Source of the DNA: Streptomyces monashensis
Lineage (GTDB): Bacteria; Actinomycetota; Actinomycetes; Streptomycetales; Streptomycetaceae
Assembly: GCF_001866665.1 (NCBI RefSeq)
Contig: NZ_MLYO01000036.1
Coordinates: forward strand, 212,101-276,100
Direction: 5' to 3'
Length of the DNA stretch: 64,000 bases
Shown in pieces: positions 8,785 to 17,796 of the stretch. The notes under the pieces are model-generated. The model saw only the letters and a list, made by a program, of their open reading frames with translations, did no database searches and was not told the origin of the DNA. The translations under genes and the position numbers were made by a program. Position 1 is the stretch's first letter; each line of letters opens with the position of its first letter.

Positions 8785-9252
8785 CTACTTCTCCCCCGGC
8801 GCCTCCGCCGACGCCTCTCCCGACTCCACCCGCTTCTTCAGACCGGCCAGCGCCCGGTCGATGATGACCTTCTCGGCCTTGCGCTTGATCATCCCGAGCA
8901 TGGGGATCTTGACGTCGACGGTGAGGCGGTAGGTGACCTCGGTGGCACCCTGCCCGGCCGGCTTCAGGAGGTACGAGCCGTCCAGGGAGCGGAGCATCTG
9001 GGACTTCACCAGGCTCCAGGAGACCTCGTTGTCGCCGGTCCAGGTGTAGCCGAGGACCTGGTCGTCCTTGATGGCGCCGGCGTCCATGACGAGGCGGACC
9101 TGCTCGGCGCGGCCCCGCGCGTCGGTCTCCAGGACCTCGGCCAGCTTCACCTCGCCGGTCCAGTCCGGGTAGCGCGCGAAGTCGGCGATCACCGCCATGA
9201 CGTCGGCCGGTGCCGCCTCGATCGTGATGCTCGAGCTGGTGTGTTCCGCCAT
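8785..9252 (-). CDS. SRPBCC (START/polyketide cyclase-like) protein
   Basis: Small ligand-binding fold protein of 155 residues. Residues 8-145 show the SRPBCC pattern: an early helix with FARYPDW followed by alternating strands and a long C-terminal amphipathic helix (KRKAEKVIIDRALAGLKKR). The start is fixed by GGAGGAG 8 nt upstream of the ATG, so the 16 extra N-terminal residues of the longer frame are not used. No catalytic residues can be assigned; such proteins often bind hydrophobic ligands. It is likely cotranscribed with the ArsA-like gene. Confidence 0.85.
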   Translation of the reverse strand: MAEHTSSSITIEAAPADVMAVIADFARYPDWTGEVKLAEVLETDARGRAEQVRLVMDAGAIKDDQVLGYTWTGDNEVSWSLVKSQMLRSLDGSYLLKPAGQGATEVTYRLTVDVKIPMLGMIKRKAEKVIIDRALAGLKKRVESGEASAEAPGEK

Positions 9253-9386
9253 CGCCGTGGCTCCTCCAGATGCGGGCCGTACTGAGATCGTCGTGCGCAC
9301 GTGTGTGCAGCGTGAAGGCTACCGCGCCACCGACCTGCCGCCTTCACCCCGTCTCCCGCACCCCCGGCCGACCGGCCACGGGCCGC

Positions 9387-10217
9387 TCACCATTCGAGCG
9401 CCCACGGCGTGCCCGACCCCGCGAAATGCCCCACGTTCACGCATTCCGTCGCGCCGATCCGCATCCGGCGCACGAGCGGCTGATGGACGTGCCCGAAGAG
9501 CGAATAGCGGGGCTTGGTGCGGTGGATGGCGGCCAGCAGGGCGCGGCTGCCGCGTTCGAAGCGGCGGGCGACGGTGTCGTAGACCAGCTCGGGGACCTCC
9601 GGCGGGATGTGCGTGCACAGCACGTCGACCTCGCCGACCGCCTCGATCTTCGCCGCGTACTCCTCGTCGTCGATCTCGTACGGCGTCCGCATGGGCGTCT
9701 TCAGGCCGCCGCCCACGAAGCCGAAGACGCGGCCGCCGATCTCCACCCGCTGGCCGTCGAGGACCGTGGTGCCCGGGCGGGCGTACTCGCTCCACAAAGG
9801 CGGCATGTCGACATTGCCGTACGTGGCGTACGTCGGGGTGGGGAACGCGGCGAACATCTCGGCGTACTGCTTGCGCACGGCCTTCTCGATGGCGCCGGCC
9901 CGGTCGGCGCCGATGCCGGCCCACAGCCGCGCGCCGAACTCCCGGGCCTCCTCGAAGCGGCGGGCGGTGCGCAGCTCGACGATGCGGTCCGCGTTCTCCT
10001 CGCCGAACAGGTCGGGGAAGATCCCGCGCGAGTGGTCGGCGTAGTCGAGGAAGAGGACGAGGTCGCCGAGGCAGATCAGGGCATCGGCACCCTCGCCGGC
10101 CCGCGCCAGGGCCTCGGCGTTGCCGTGCACGTCGCTGACCACGTGGACACGGGTGCTGCGCGTGCCGCGCGCCCCACGCGGGCCCGCGGGTCGGTTTCCG
10201 GACGGTGTGGATGCCAT
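9387..10217 (-). CDS. Metallophosphoesterase (calcineurin-like)
   Basis: Predicted dinuclear-metal phosphoesterase of 276 residues. Metal ligands are visible in order: DVHGN near 29, GDLVLF near 49, YGNVDMP near 137, a His in CTHIPP and GHVHQP near 242. No signal peptide or membrane segment. The substrate is unknown; relatives act on nucleotides, phosphodiesters or proteins. The ATG at 10217 is used. A TTG three codons upstream is equally possible, and neither has a clear ribosome site. It is divergent from the acyl-CoA ligase gene. Confidence 0.87.
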   Translation of the reverse strand: MASTPSGNRPAGPRGARGTRSTRVHVVSDVHGNAEALARAGEGADALICLGDLVLFLDYADHSRGIFPDLFGEENADRIVELRTARRFEEAREFGARLWAGIGADRAGAIEKAVRKQYAEMFAAFPTPTYATYGNVDMPPLWSEYARPGTTVLDGQRVEIGGRVFGFVGGGLKTPMRTPYEIDDEEYAAKIEAVGEVDVLCTHIPPEVPELVYDTVARRFERGSRALLAAIHRTKPRYSLFGHVHQPLVRRMRIGATECVNVGHFAGSGTPWALEW

Positions 10218-10374
10218 GGCGATCAAGCGTAGGCCTGTGCGATGTGCGTGAACAGTGGCGGTCGGGCCTGCGGTTACTGGCCGGTCGGTTCAGCCGTGGA
10301 CTACTGTGCGCGAAGGAACGCCAGCCTGTGTGACGCAGCGAACATCTCGCCGGGACCCCCTGTCGGGAACGGCA

Positions 10375-10386
10375 TACCGGCGGGTA
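10375..10386. promoter_or_regulatory. Operator-like inverted repeat before the acyl-CoA ligase gene
   Basis: TACC-GGCG-GGTA lies about 130 bp upstream of the ligase start in the divergent intergenic region of 296 bp. It resembles a small dyad for a TetR-type regulator of fatty-acid genes. No regulator is identified, and the rest of the intergenic region shows no other feature. Confidence 0.3.
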
Positions 10387-10513
10387 ACGTCCGGGCAGTC
10401 CAGTCGTGCTCTGGATTTCAACCACCGAAGACCCGAGCACCAGCCCGAGCCTTGGACCGCTCCGTCGCATCACACAGTGTCGTGGCGTCGGCGCCCTATG
10501 AGGAGCAGCAGTC

Positions 10514-12310
10514 TTGCGCGAGTTCAGCCTTCCGGCTTTGTACGAGGTCCCTGCCGACGGCAATCTGACCGACATCGTCCGCAGAAACGCCGCGCAGCAT
10601 CCCGACGTCGCCGTCATCGCCCGCAAGGACGGAGGCACCTGGCAGGACGTGACGGCCCGGCAGTTCCTGGCCGAGGTGCTCACCGCCGCCAAGGGCCTCA
10701 TCGCCGCCGGGGTGCAGCCGGGCGACCGGGTGGGCCTGATGTCCCGCACCCGGTACGAGTGGACACTGCTGGACTTCGCGATCTGGAGCGCGGGCGCGGT
10801 CACCGTGCCGGTGTACGAGACCAGCTCGCCGGAGCAGGTGCAGTGGATCCTGTCCGACTCGGGCGCGACCGCGTGCATCGTGGAGCAGGCGGGCCACGCC
10901 GCCGCGGTGGAGTCGGTGCGCGAGTCGCTGCCCGCCCTCAAGCACGTCTGGCAGATCGACGCCGGGGGCGTGGAGGAACTGGGCCGGCTCGGCCAGGACG
11001 TCTCGGACCAGACGGTCGAGGAGCGCAGCTCGCTCGCCTGCGCCGACGACCCGGCCACCATCGTCTACACCAGCGGTACGACCGGCCGCCCCAAGGGCTG
11101 TGTGCTCACCCACCGCAGCTTCTTCGCCGAGTGCGGCAACGTCGTCGAGCGGCTGCGGCCGCTGTTCCGCACCGGCGAGTGCTCGGTGCTGCTCTTCCTG
11201 CCCCTCGCGCACGTCTTCGGGCGGCTCGTGCAGATCGCCCCGATGATGGCGCCGATCAAGCTCGGCTGCGTCCCGGACATCAAGAACCTCACCGACGAAC
11301 TGGCCGCGTTCCGGCCGACGTTGATCCTCGGTGTGCCGCGCGTCTTCGAGAAGGTCTACAACTCCGCGCGCGCCAAGGCGCAGGCGGACGGCAAGGGCAG
11401 GATCTTCGACAAGGCGGCCGACACGGCGATCGCCTACAGCAAGGCGCTGGACACCCCGTCGGGCCCGTCGCTCGGCCTGAAGATCAAGCACAAGACCTTC
11501 GACAAGCTGGTCTACAGCAAGCTGCGCGCGGTGCTCGGCGGCCGGGGCGAGTACGCCATCTCCGGCGGCGCCCCCCTCGGCGAGCGGCTCGGCCACTTCT
11601 TCCGCGGCATCGGCTTCACGGTGCTGGAGGGCTACGGCCTGACCGAGTCCTGCGCGGCGACCGCGTTCAACCCCTGGGACCGGCAGAAGATCGGCACGGT
11701 CGGCCAGCCGCTGCCCGGCTCGGTGGTGCGCATAGCGGACGACGGCGAGGTGCTGCTGCACGGCGAGCACCTGTTCAAGGAGTACTGGAACAACCCGGGC
11801 GCGACGGCCGAGGCGCTGGCCGACGGCTGGTTCCACACCGGTGACATCGGCACCCTGGACGAGGACGGCTACCTCAGGATCACGGGCCGCAAGAAGGAGA
11901 TCATCGTCACCGCCGGCGGCAAGAACGTGGCCCCGGCCGTGATCGAGGACCGCATCCGGGCGCACGCGCTGGTCGCGGAGTGCATGGTGGTGGGCGACGG
12001 GCGGCCGTTCGTGGGCGCGCTGGTCACCGTCGACGAGGAGTTCCTGGGCCGTTGGGCCGAGGAGCACGGCAAGCCGGCGGGCTCCACCGCGGCGTCGCTG
12101 AAGGACGACCCGGATCTGAACGCGGCGATCCAGGCGGCCGTCGACGACGGCAACGCCGCGGTGTCGAAGGCGGAATCGGTGCGGAAGTTCCGCATTCTGT
12201 CCTCCCAGTTCACGGAGGAGTCGGGCCACCTCACCCCGTCGCTGAAGCTCAAGCGGAACGTGGTGGCGAAGGACTACGCGAGCGAGATCGAGGCGATCTA
12301 CGCGAAGTAG
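10514..12310 (+). CDS. Long-chain fatty-acid-CoA ligase (FadD15-like)
   Basis: Activates fatty acids to acyl-CoA through an acyl-adenylate. It has 598 residues, normal for the family. AMP-binding signature YTSGTTGRPKG near residue 183, GYGLTE near 375 and the A8 hinge TGDIGTLDEDGYL with the catalytic Lys in the GRKKE region near 460. The TTG start has AGGAG 8 nt upstream. The gene stands alone on the plus strand, divergent from the phosphoesterase and convergent with the cholesterol oxidase. It may feed imported fatty acids or sterol side-chain acids into beta-oxidation, but that is inference. Confidence 0.93.
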   Translation: MREFSLPALYEVPADGNLTDIVRRNAAQHPDVAVIARKDGGTWQDVTARQFLAEVLTAAKGLIAAGVQPGDRVGLMSRTRYEWTLLDFAIWSAGAVTVPVYETSSPEQVQWILSDSGATACIVEQAGHAAAVESVRESLPALKHVWQIDAGGVEELGRLGQDVSDQTVEERSSLACADDPATIVYTSGTTGRPKGCVLTHRSFFAECGNVVERLRPLFRTGECSVLLFLPLAHVFGRLVQIAPMMAPIKLGCVPDIKNLTDELAAFRPTLILGVPRVFEKVYNSARAKAQADGKGRIFDKAADTAIAYSKALDTPSGPSLGLKIKHKTFDKLVYSKLRAVLGGRGEYAISGGAPLGERLGHFFRGIGFTVLEGYGLTESCAATAFNPWDRQKIGTVGQPLPGSVVRIADDGEVLLHGEHLFKEYWNNPGATAEALADGWFHTGDIGTLDEDGYLRITGRKKEIIVTAGGKNVAPAVIEDRIRAHALVAECMVVGDGRPFVGALVTVDEEFLGRWAEEHGKPAGSTAASLKDDPDLNAAIQAAVDDGNAAVSKAESVRKFRILSSQFTEESGHLTPSLKLKRNVVAKDYASEIEAIYAK

Positions 12311-12320
12311 CGGGAGCGGC

Positions 12321-12339
12321 ACGCCTCCTGACGAGGCGT
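12321..12339. terminator. Short bidirectional hairpin between convergent genes
   Basis: ACGCCTC / GAGGCGT with a 5-base loop fills the 28-bp gap between the acyl-CoA ligase and cholesterol oxidase stop codons. It can serve both directions but is short. Confidence 0.4.
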
Positions 12340-13976
12340 CATGGCGCGGTGCCCTCGGCGAGGACCCGCGCCATCGTGCGTTCGGCGAGCGCGGTGATGG
12401 TGACGAACGGGTTCACGCCGATGTTGCCGGGCACGAGCGAGCCGTCGGTGACGTAGAGGTGGTCGTACCCCTTCACCCGGCCGTAGTCGTCCGTCGCCTT
12501 CCCGAGGACGCAGCCGCCGAGCGGGTGGTAGCAGAAGTCGTCGGCGAAGACCTTGCTCGCGGAGCCGAACAGGTCGTAGCGGTAGATGGTGGCGTTGGCC
12601 AGGTTGATCCGGTCGAACAGGTTCTTGGCCATGCTCACCGAGACCGCGCTCTGGGCGGGGGTCCAGCCGAGTTTCACCGTGCCGGAGGCGGAGTCGTAGG
12701 TGAAGGACGCCCGTTCGGGGTTCTTGGTGATCGCCAGGTAGAGGCTCACCCAGTGCTCGAACCCCATGGGCAGCGGGGCGATCTCGGCGAAGACCGGGTT
12801 GGCGGTGTTGGCCCAGTCGTCGATGCCCAGCACCGGCATGGTGGCCTGGTTCGCGCCGACGGTGTCCCAGACGTGGTTGGCGCGGCCGAGCATGGTGTTG
12901 CCGTTGGTGCCCCAGCCGGCGCCGACGTCGGCGGTCAGGGCGGGCAGGGTGCCGGTGTCCCGGGCGCGGACGAGGAGTTCGGTGGTGCCGAGGCTGCCGC
13001 CGCCGAGGAAGAGGTACGTGCAGCTGTACTGCCTGGTCTCCACGACCGTGCCGGTGGCGTCGATCCGGTCGGCGGTCAGGACGTACGAGCCGTCGCCGGC
13101 CCGGCTGACGGACCGCACCCTCTCCAGGGTGTGGATCGTGACGTTCCCGGTGCCGAGGGCGGCGGCCAGGTAGGTCTTGTCGAGGCTGCGCTTGCCGTGG
13201 TTGTTGCCGTAGATGACCTCGCCGGCGAGCGCCGACCTCACGGCCGTGCCGGCGGCCTCCTGCTGCATGTAGCCGAAGTCGTAGACGTTCGGCACGAAGG
13301 CGGTCTTCAGCCCCGCGTTGGCGGCGGCCTTGCGGGAGGTGCGGGCGAACCGGTACCACTCGGTGGACTCGAACCAGGCCGGGTCGATGGTGTTGACACC
13401 GAGCATGGTGCGGGCGCGCGGGTAGTAGGTGCCGTACATCTCGTCGGCGTCGACGGTCGGGAACTGCTCGGCGAAGTAGGACTTCACGGGCGTGACCGCC
13501 ATGCCGCCGTTGACGAGCGAGCCGCCGCCGACGCCCCGGCCGACGTAGACGGACATGTTGTCGTAGTGCACGCGGTCCAGGACGCCGGGGTACGGGCCGA
13601 TGTCCTTGTTGACCACGTCCAGCCAGAGGAAGGTGGCGAGCGGGGCCTCGGTGCGGGTGCGGAACCACATGGAGCGCCGGTCGGGGGCGAGGGTGGAGCA
13701 GAAGACCTTGCCGTCGCCGCCGGCGGTGTTCCACAGCTGCCCCATCTCCAGGACGAGGGTCCTGATCCCGGCCTGGCCGAGCCGGAGCGCGGCGACGGCA
13801 CCGCCGTAGCCCGAACCGACCACGACGGCGGGGGCGTTGTCGACGGCGGCCGGCTCTGCCGCGTGCGCGGACCGGAGACCGATGCGGGTGAGACCGGCCG
13901 TGGCGGCGGTCTGGAGGGCGATCATGCCCAGGATGTGACGTCTACTCAGCTGACGCTGCATCAGTTTTGCTGTCAT
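12339..13976 (-). CDS. Secreted cholesterol oxidase, GMC family
   Basis: FAD enzyme that oxidises and isomerises 3-beta-hydroxysterols, 545 residues, closely like Streptomyces ChoA along its length. A twin-arginine leader (SRRHILGM, hydrophobic stretch, cleavage after AHA near 39) indicates Tat export. FAD motif GSGYGG at 54-59, then VYVGRGVGGGSLVNGG, then FCYHPLGGC with the active-site His and GVNPFVTITALAER with the active-site Asn. The ATG at 13976 is tentative because a second ATG five codons later is also possible and neither has a good ribosome site. It sits between the acyl-CoA ligase and the PimB-like gene. I do not recall it at this position in S. coelicolor, so it may be a lineage-specific insertion. 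Confidence 0.92.
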   Translation of the reverse strand: MTAKLMQRQLSRRHILGMIALQTAATAGLTRIGLRSAHAAEPAAVDNAPAVVVGSGYGGAVAALRLGQAGIRTLVLEMGQLWNTAGGDGKVFCSTLAPDRRSMWFRTRTEAPLATFLWLDVVNKDIGPYPGVLDRVHYDNMSVYVGRGVGGGSLVNGGMAVTPVKSYFAEQFPTVDADEMYGTYYPRARTMLGVNTIDPAWFESTEWYRFARTSRKAAANAGLKTAFVPNVYDFGYMQQEAAGTAVRSALAGEVIYGNNHGKRSLDKTYLAAALGTGNVTIHTLERVRSVSRAGDGSYVLTADRIDATGTVVETRQYSCTYLFLGGGSLGTTELLVRARDTGTLPALTADVGAGWGTNGNTMLGRANHVWDTVGANQATMPVLGIDDWANTANPVFAEIAPLPMGFEHWVSLYLAITKNPERASFTYDSASGTVKLGWTPAQSAVSVSMAKNLFDRINLANATIYRYDLFGSASKVFADDFCYHPLGGCVLGKATDDYGRVKGYDHLYVTDGSLVPGNIGVNPFVTITALAERTMARVLAEGTAP

Positions 13977-14027
13977 GCGCGCAGCATGTGCGGATTTTCC
14001 GGTTCCGCCTAGAGTCTCCGGAACGTT

Positions 14028-15170
14028 TTAGAGAAGGGCTTTGAGGTTCTCCGCCAACAGGTCCCAGCGCCAGCGCTCCTCCACCCACTGCCGGCCCCGC
14101 TCCCCCATCCTGCGGCGCAGGCCGGGGTCCTGGAGCAGGGGGACGATGCGGTCGGCCGCCTCCTCGGGGGAGCCGCCCCGCACCACCCACCCCGTCTCGC
14201 CGTCCAGGACGGCGTCCGGTGCGCCGCCGGAGTCGCCCGCGACCACCGGCAGGCCCGTCGCGGAGGCCTCCAGGTAGACGATGCCGAGGCCCTCGACGTC
14301 CAGGCCGCCGCGGCGCGTCCGGCAGGGCATGGCGAAGACGTCGCCGGCGCCGTAGTGGGCGGGCAGCTCGGACCAGGGGACCGCGCCGGTGAAGCGGACC
14401 GAGGCCGCGACGCCGGTCTCGTCGGCGAGGCGGCGCAGGTCCCGCTCGTAGGGGCCGCCGCCGACGATCAGCAGCACGGTGTCGGGCTCGGCCGCGAGGA
14501 TGCGGGGCAGGGCCCGGATGAGGGTGTCCTGGCCCTTGCGCGGGACCAGGCGCGAGACACAGACCACGACCGGGCGGTCGGCGAGCCCGAGGCGGGCGCG
14601 GACCTCGTCGCCGCCGGAGCCGGGGTGGAAGGTCTTCTCGTCGACCCCGGGCGGCAGTTGGACCATGCGCCGGGCCGCCGCCGGCGTGAGGGCCGTGGCG
14701 ATGCGCGAGCGCGTGTACTCGCCGAGATAGGTGATCGTGTCCGTCGACTCGCCGATCCGGCGCAGCAGCTGCCGGGCGGCGGGCAGCTGGGCCCAGCCGG
14801 CCTCGTGCCCGTGCGTCGTGGCCACCAGCCGCTCGGCGCCGGCCGCGCGCAGCGCCGGAGCCATCAGACCGAGCGGGGCCGCCGCCCCGAACCACACCGA
14901 GGTGCAGCCGTGCTCGCGCAGCAGCCCGGTCGCGCGCCGGGTCGCCCGCGGGGTCGGCAGCAGCATGGTCGTACGGTCGCGTACGACGGTGAAGGGCTGA
15001 TCGGCGTCGAAGGCGGCGGTGGCCTCGGCGCCCTCGCGGCCGCGCTTCCAGGTGGAGGCGTAGACGACCAGCCGGCCGGGGTCCAGGCGCAGGGCCATGT
15101 TGTGCAGGAAGGCCTGGATGCCGCCCGGGCGGGGCGGGAAGTCGTTGGTGACGATCAGGGTCTTGTGCAT
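14028..15170 (-). CDS. PimB-like GDP-mannose-dependent glycosyltransferase (GT4)
   Basis: GT-B glycosyltransferase of 380 residues resembling the actinobacterial phosphatidylinositol mannosyltransferase PimB' (Rv2188c class). N-terminal domain starts VTNDFPPRPGGIQ. C-terminal donor domain has SRLVPRKGQDTLI near 196 and the EX7E motif EGLGIVYLE near 290. It is expected to add the second mannose to phosphatidylinositol mannoside at the membrane face. ATG start is 64 codons inside the longest frame, and the residues before it have no homologue-like pattern. A membrane mannosyltransferase gene is divergent from it, in line with a glycolipid or glycoprotein mannosylation locus. Confidence 0.88.
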   Translation of the reverse strand: MHKTLIVTNDFPPRPGGIQAFLHNMALRLDPGRLVVYASTWKRGREGAEATAAFDADQPFTVVRDRTTMLLPTPRATRRATGLLREHGCTSVWFGAAAPLGLMAPALRAAGAERLVATTHGHEAGWAQLPAARQLLRRIGESTDTITYLGEYTRSRIATALTPAAARRMVQLPPGVDEKTFHPGSGGDEVRARLGLADRPVVVCVSRLVPRKGQDTLIRALPRILAAEPDTVLLIVGGGPYERDLRRLADETGVAASVRFTGAVPWSELPAHYGAGDVFAMPCRTRRGGLDVEGLGIVYLEASATGLPVVAGDSGGAPDAVLDGETGWVVRGGSPEEAADRIVPLLQDPGLRRRMGERGRQWVEERWRWDLLAENLKALL

Positions 15171-15328
15171 CGTGGCCGACCTTACCCAACGGGCCGCGGC
15201 CGGCCGGGCCCGATCGGGCTGTGTGCGGCCCGGTGCGGCGGGGTCTGTGGCAGGTACACAGCCGGGCACGACATCATGGGGCGGGCGAGGCCGACAGCGA
15301 ACCGGGAATCGGACGGCAAGGGGAACAC

Positions 15329-16567
15329 GTGGAGACCAAGGGCGCCGGGCGGTCCCTGGCATGGCTGCTCGCGACCTGGGGCGTCACCCGCCTGGTGCTG
15401 CTGCTGTTCGTCTTCAAGGTGTGGATCTTCCCGGGGGGCCTGGACGTCACCTCCGACGTGTCGGTGATCTACCGCGGCTGGTACGAGGTCCTGCGCCAGG
15501 GAACCTTTCCACTGGACGACGTGACCTGGCAGTACCCGCCTGCCGCCGCCCTCCCGGTGCTCGCCCCCGCCGCGCTGCCCTTCCTGTCGTACGAGCACGC
15601 CTTCTTCATCCTCGCGTTCCTCGCCGACGCCCTCGTGCTGTGGCTGCTGGTGCGTCCGGGCCTGCGCTCCGGGCGGTCGCTGCGCGGGGCCTGGGTGTGG
15701 CTGGCGGGCGTGCCGCTGCTCGGCCCGACGGTGTACGCCCGCTACGACGTGATGGTGACCGCGGTGGCCGTGGCGGCGCTGCTGGCGGGCGTCCGGCATC
15801 CGCGGGTGATGGGCGCGCTGACCGCGTTCGGGGCGCTGCTGAAGGTGTGGCCGGCGCTGCTGCTGGTGGGCTGCTTCCGGCGCCGGGCCTGGGCCTCGGC
15901 GGCGGTCACGGGGGCCGGGCTCGCCGCCGCGTTCGCGGTGTCCATGCCGGGCGCCTTCGCCTTCCTGACCTTCCAGCGGGACCGGGGCACCGAGGTGGAG
16001 TCGCTGGGCGCCCTGGTCTTCCACGTGGCCCGGCACTTCGGCTGGAGCGGCCAGGTGCTGCTGAACTACGGCTCGATCGAGTTCCTCGGCCCGCACGTGG
16101 ACCAGGTCAGCACGGCGGCGCTGGCGCTGACCGGGGCCGCGTTCGGCTGGCTGCTGCTGTGGCGGCTGCGGGTGGCGCGCCGCACGCCGACCGTCCTCGC
16201 GGACGCGGCGTTCACGGCGGTGCTGCTCTTCACGGTCACGAGCCGCGTGATCAGCCCGCAGTACCTGGTGTGGCTGGTGGGCGTGGCGGCGGTCTGCCTC
16301 ACGTACCGGGCGAGCCGGATGGGGGCGCCCGCGCTGATGGTGGTGGTCGCGTCCTTCGTGACGGTCCTGGAGTTCCCGCTCGGCTTCGGACACGTGGTGG
16401 CGAGCGACCGGTACGGGGTGCTGCTGATGGTGGTCCGCAACGGCCTGCTGGCCCTGGCCGCCCTCACGGCGGGCCGACGGCTGTGGCGGGCGACCGTCAC
16501 CCCGGTCGCCGCCACCCCCCTCCCGGCCGAACCGGCCCACCCCCACCAGACCCCGGTCTCCCCCTGA
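15329..16567 (+). CDS. GT87-like polyprenyl-phosphate-mannose mannosyltransferase, integral membrane
   Basis: Membrane protein of 412 residues with about ten hydrophobic segments, typical of GT-C transferases that use polyprenyl-phosphate mannose. The first external loop holds TSDVSVIYRGW with the acidic residue expected to be catalytic, followed by WQYPPAAA, a common GT87 motif. The GTG start has AAGGGG 5 nt upstream; the longer frame to 15221 is unsupported. Divergent from the PimB-like gene and 10 bp from the convergent metallopeptidase-like gene. The acceptor (lipid, polysaccharide or protein) is unknown. Confidence 0.8.
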   Translation: METKGAGRSLAWLLATWGVTRLVLLLFVFKVWIFPGGLDVTSDVSVIYRGWYEVLRQGTFPLDDVTWQYPPAAALPVLAPAALPFLSYEHAFFILAFLADALVLWLLVRPGLRSGRSLRGAWVWLAGVPLLGPTVYARYDVMVTAVAVAALLAGVRHPRVMGALTAFGALLKVWPALLLVGCFRRRAWASAAVTGAGLAAAFAVSMPGAFAFLTFQRDRGTEVESLGALVFHVARHFGWSGQVLLNYGSIEFLGPHVDQVSTAALALTGAAFGWLLLWRLRVARRTPTVLADAAFTAVLLFTVTSRVISPQYLVWLVGVAAVCLTYRASRMGAPALMVVVASFVTVLEFPLGFGHVVASDRYGVLLMVVRNGLLALAALTAGRRLWRATVTPVAATPLPAEPAHPHQTPVSP

Positions 16568-16577
16568 CCGGGCTCGC

Positions 16578-17792
16578 TCAGCCGAGCTGAGACCTCACGT
16601 AGTCCCGCCACTGGGCGGTGAACGCCTCCGGCGTCGTCCCGAGCACCTTCCGCAACGCGCCCTCGACCGCCCCCGCCCGCTGCGGATGGGCGCCGACGGC
16701 GCGGTAGAAGGCGTCGAGCCGGGCCGTGTCCCAGTGGGCGGCGATCATCCGGCAGGCCAGCCAGCCGCTCTCGTAGGCCTGGGCCAGCCTGGTCGGATCG
16801 CTGGTGAAGCCGAAGTCCCTGTCGGTGGGCAGGGCGGTGGGCGCCTCGCCGTTCTGCACGGCGCGGGTCAGTTCCGGCGCGACCTCGGTGGGGGTGCGGC
16901 CGGTGCCGAGGTAGCCGATCCAGTCCGCGTAGCCCTCGGAGAGCCACAGCGGGGTCGCGGCGGTGGTGTGGGCGCGGGTGGCCACATGGGTGGTCTCGTG
17001 GGTGAGCACGACCTGCTTGCCGAGGTCGCCGAGGACGGCGTACGCGTCCGGGTTGACCACCACCCGGTCCGCGGGCGCCCGCGCGGAGCCTCCCGCCTCG
17101 CCGGTGGTGACGGCGGCGATGCCCCGGTAGTCGGCGGCGGACGAGCCGAGCAGGCCGGCCATGCCGTCCAGGGAGTCCGGGACGAGGACGACGACCCGGC
17201 GACTCCACTCCGTGCCCCACGCCCGGGAGACGGCCGGAACGGCACGGTCGGCGAGCCCGGTGTAGGCGCGCAGCTCGGCGGCCGTCCGGCCGATGCCCAG
17301 CACCAGGCTGTGCGCGCCCCGGACGGCGGTCACCGTGCCCTGGTCCCACAGCTGCTGCCCGGCCCGCCGGGCGGGCTCGTCGGCGGTGACGTACCACCCG
17401 CCGTCGGCGGTGCGGCCGAGGCGCAGGGTGCGGTCGGCGTCGAGCGGGGCCGTGTCGTACCCGGCGACGCGGTAGCTCAGCTCGGCGTCGGCGGTGGCGC
17501 CGGAGCCGCTCTCGCGCACGTCGGTGACCCGGTAGGTCCAGGACGCCAGCGGGACGGCGCGCAGCCGGGCGTACTCGGCACGGGCGCCCGTGACCGCGTA
17601 CGCCCCCTCGTCGTGCCCCAGCAGGGCCGCCGAGCGCCGGTCGAGCAGCTGCTGCACCTCGGCGCGGGCGGAGTCGGTCGTCGCGGCGCCGACGGTGCAT
17701 CCGGTCAGGGGCAGCAGCAGAGCGAGGCCCACGGCCCCGCTCCACCACGCCCTTCTGCGGCCAGTCACTTCCCGATCGTAACGGCGCGCCAC
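16578..17792 (-). CDS. Lipoprotein with gluzincin-type HEXXH peptidase motif
   Basis: Extracytoplasmic lipoprotein of 404 residues or slightly fewer. The leader ends in lipobox LTGC with Cys near 32. HETTHVATRAH (HEXXH) near 266 is followed about 20 residues later by LSEGYADW, whose Glu would be the third zinc ligand, so an active MA-clan zinc protease is plausible. The N-terminal third resembles a cystatin/NTF2-like domain. Start: GTG at 17792, four bases after the upstream stop, or GTG at 17768, which gives a tidier leader. It is translationally coupled to the NlpC/P60 gene, suggesting a joint role in the cell envelope. Confidence 0.8.
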   Translation of the reverse strand: MARRYDREVTGRRRAWWSGAVGLALLLPLTGCTVGAATTDSARAEVQQLLDRRSAALLGHDEGAYAVTGARAEYARLRAVPLASWTYRVTDVRESGSGATADAELSYRVAGYDTAPLDADRTLRLGRTADGGWYVTADEPARRAGQQLWDQGTVTAVRGAHSLVLGIGRTAAELRAYTGLADRAVPAVSRAWGTEWSRRVVVLVPDSLDGMAGLLGSSAADYRGIAAVTTGEAGGSARAPADRVVVNPDAYAVLGDLGKQVVLTHETTHVATRAHTTAATPLWLSEGYADWIGYLGTGRTPTEVAPELTRAVQNGEAPTALPTDRDFGFTSDPTRLAQAYESGWLACRMIAAHWDTARLDAFYRAVGAHPQRAGAVEGALRKVLGTTPEAFTAQWRDYVRSQLG

Positions 17793-17796
17793 CCGC

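Noticed and set aside
9319..11061. 580-codon minus-strand frame
   Set aside because: It runs in a wrong frame through the phosphoesterase gene and antisense to the acyl-CoA ligase.
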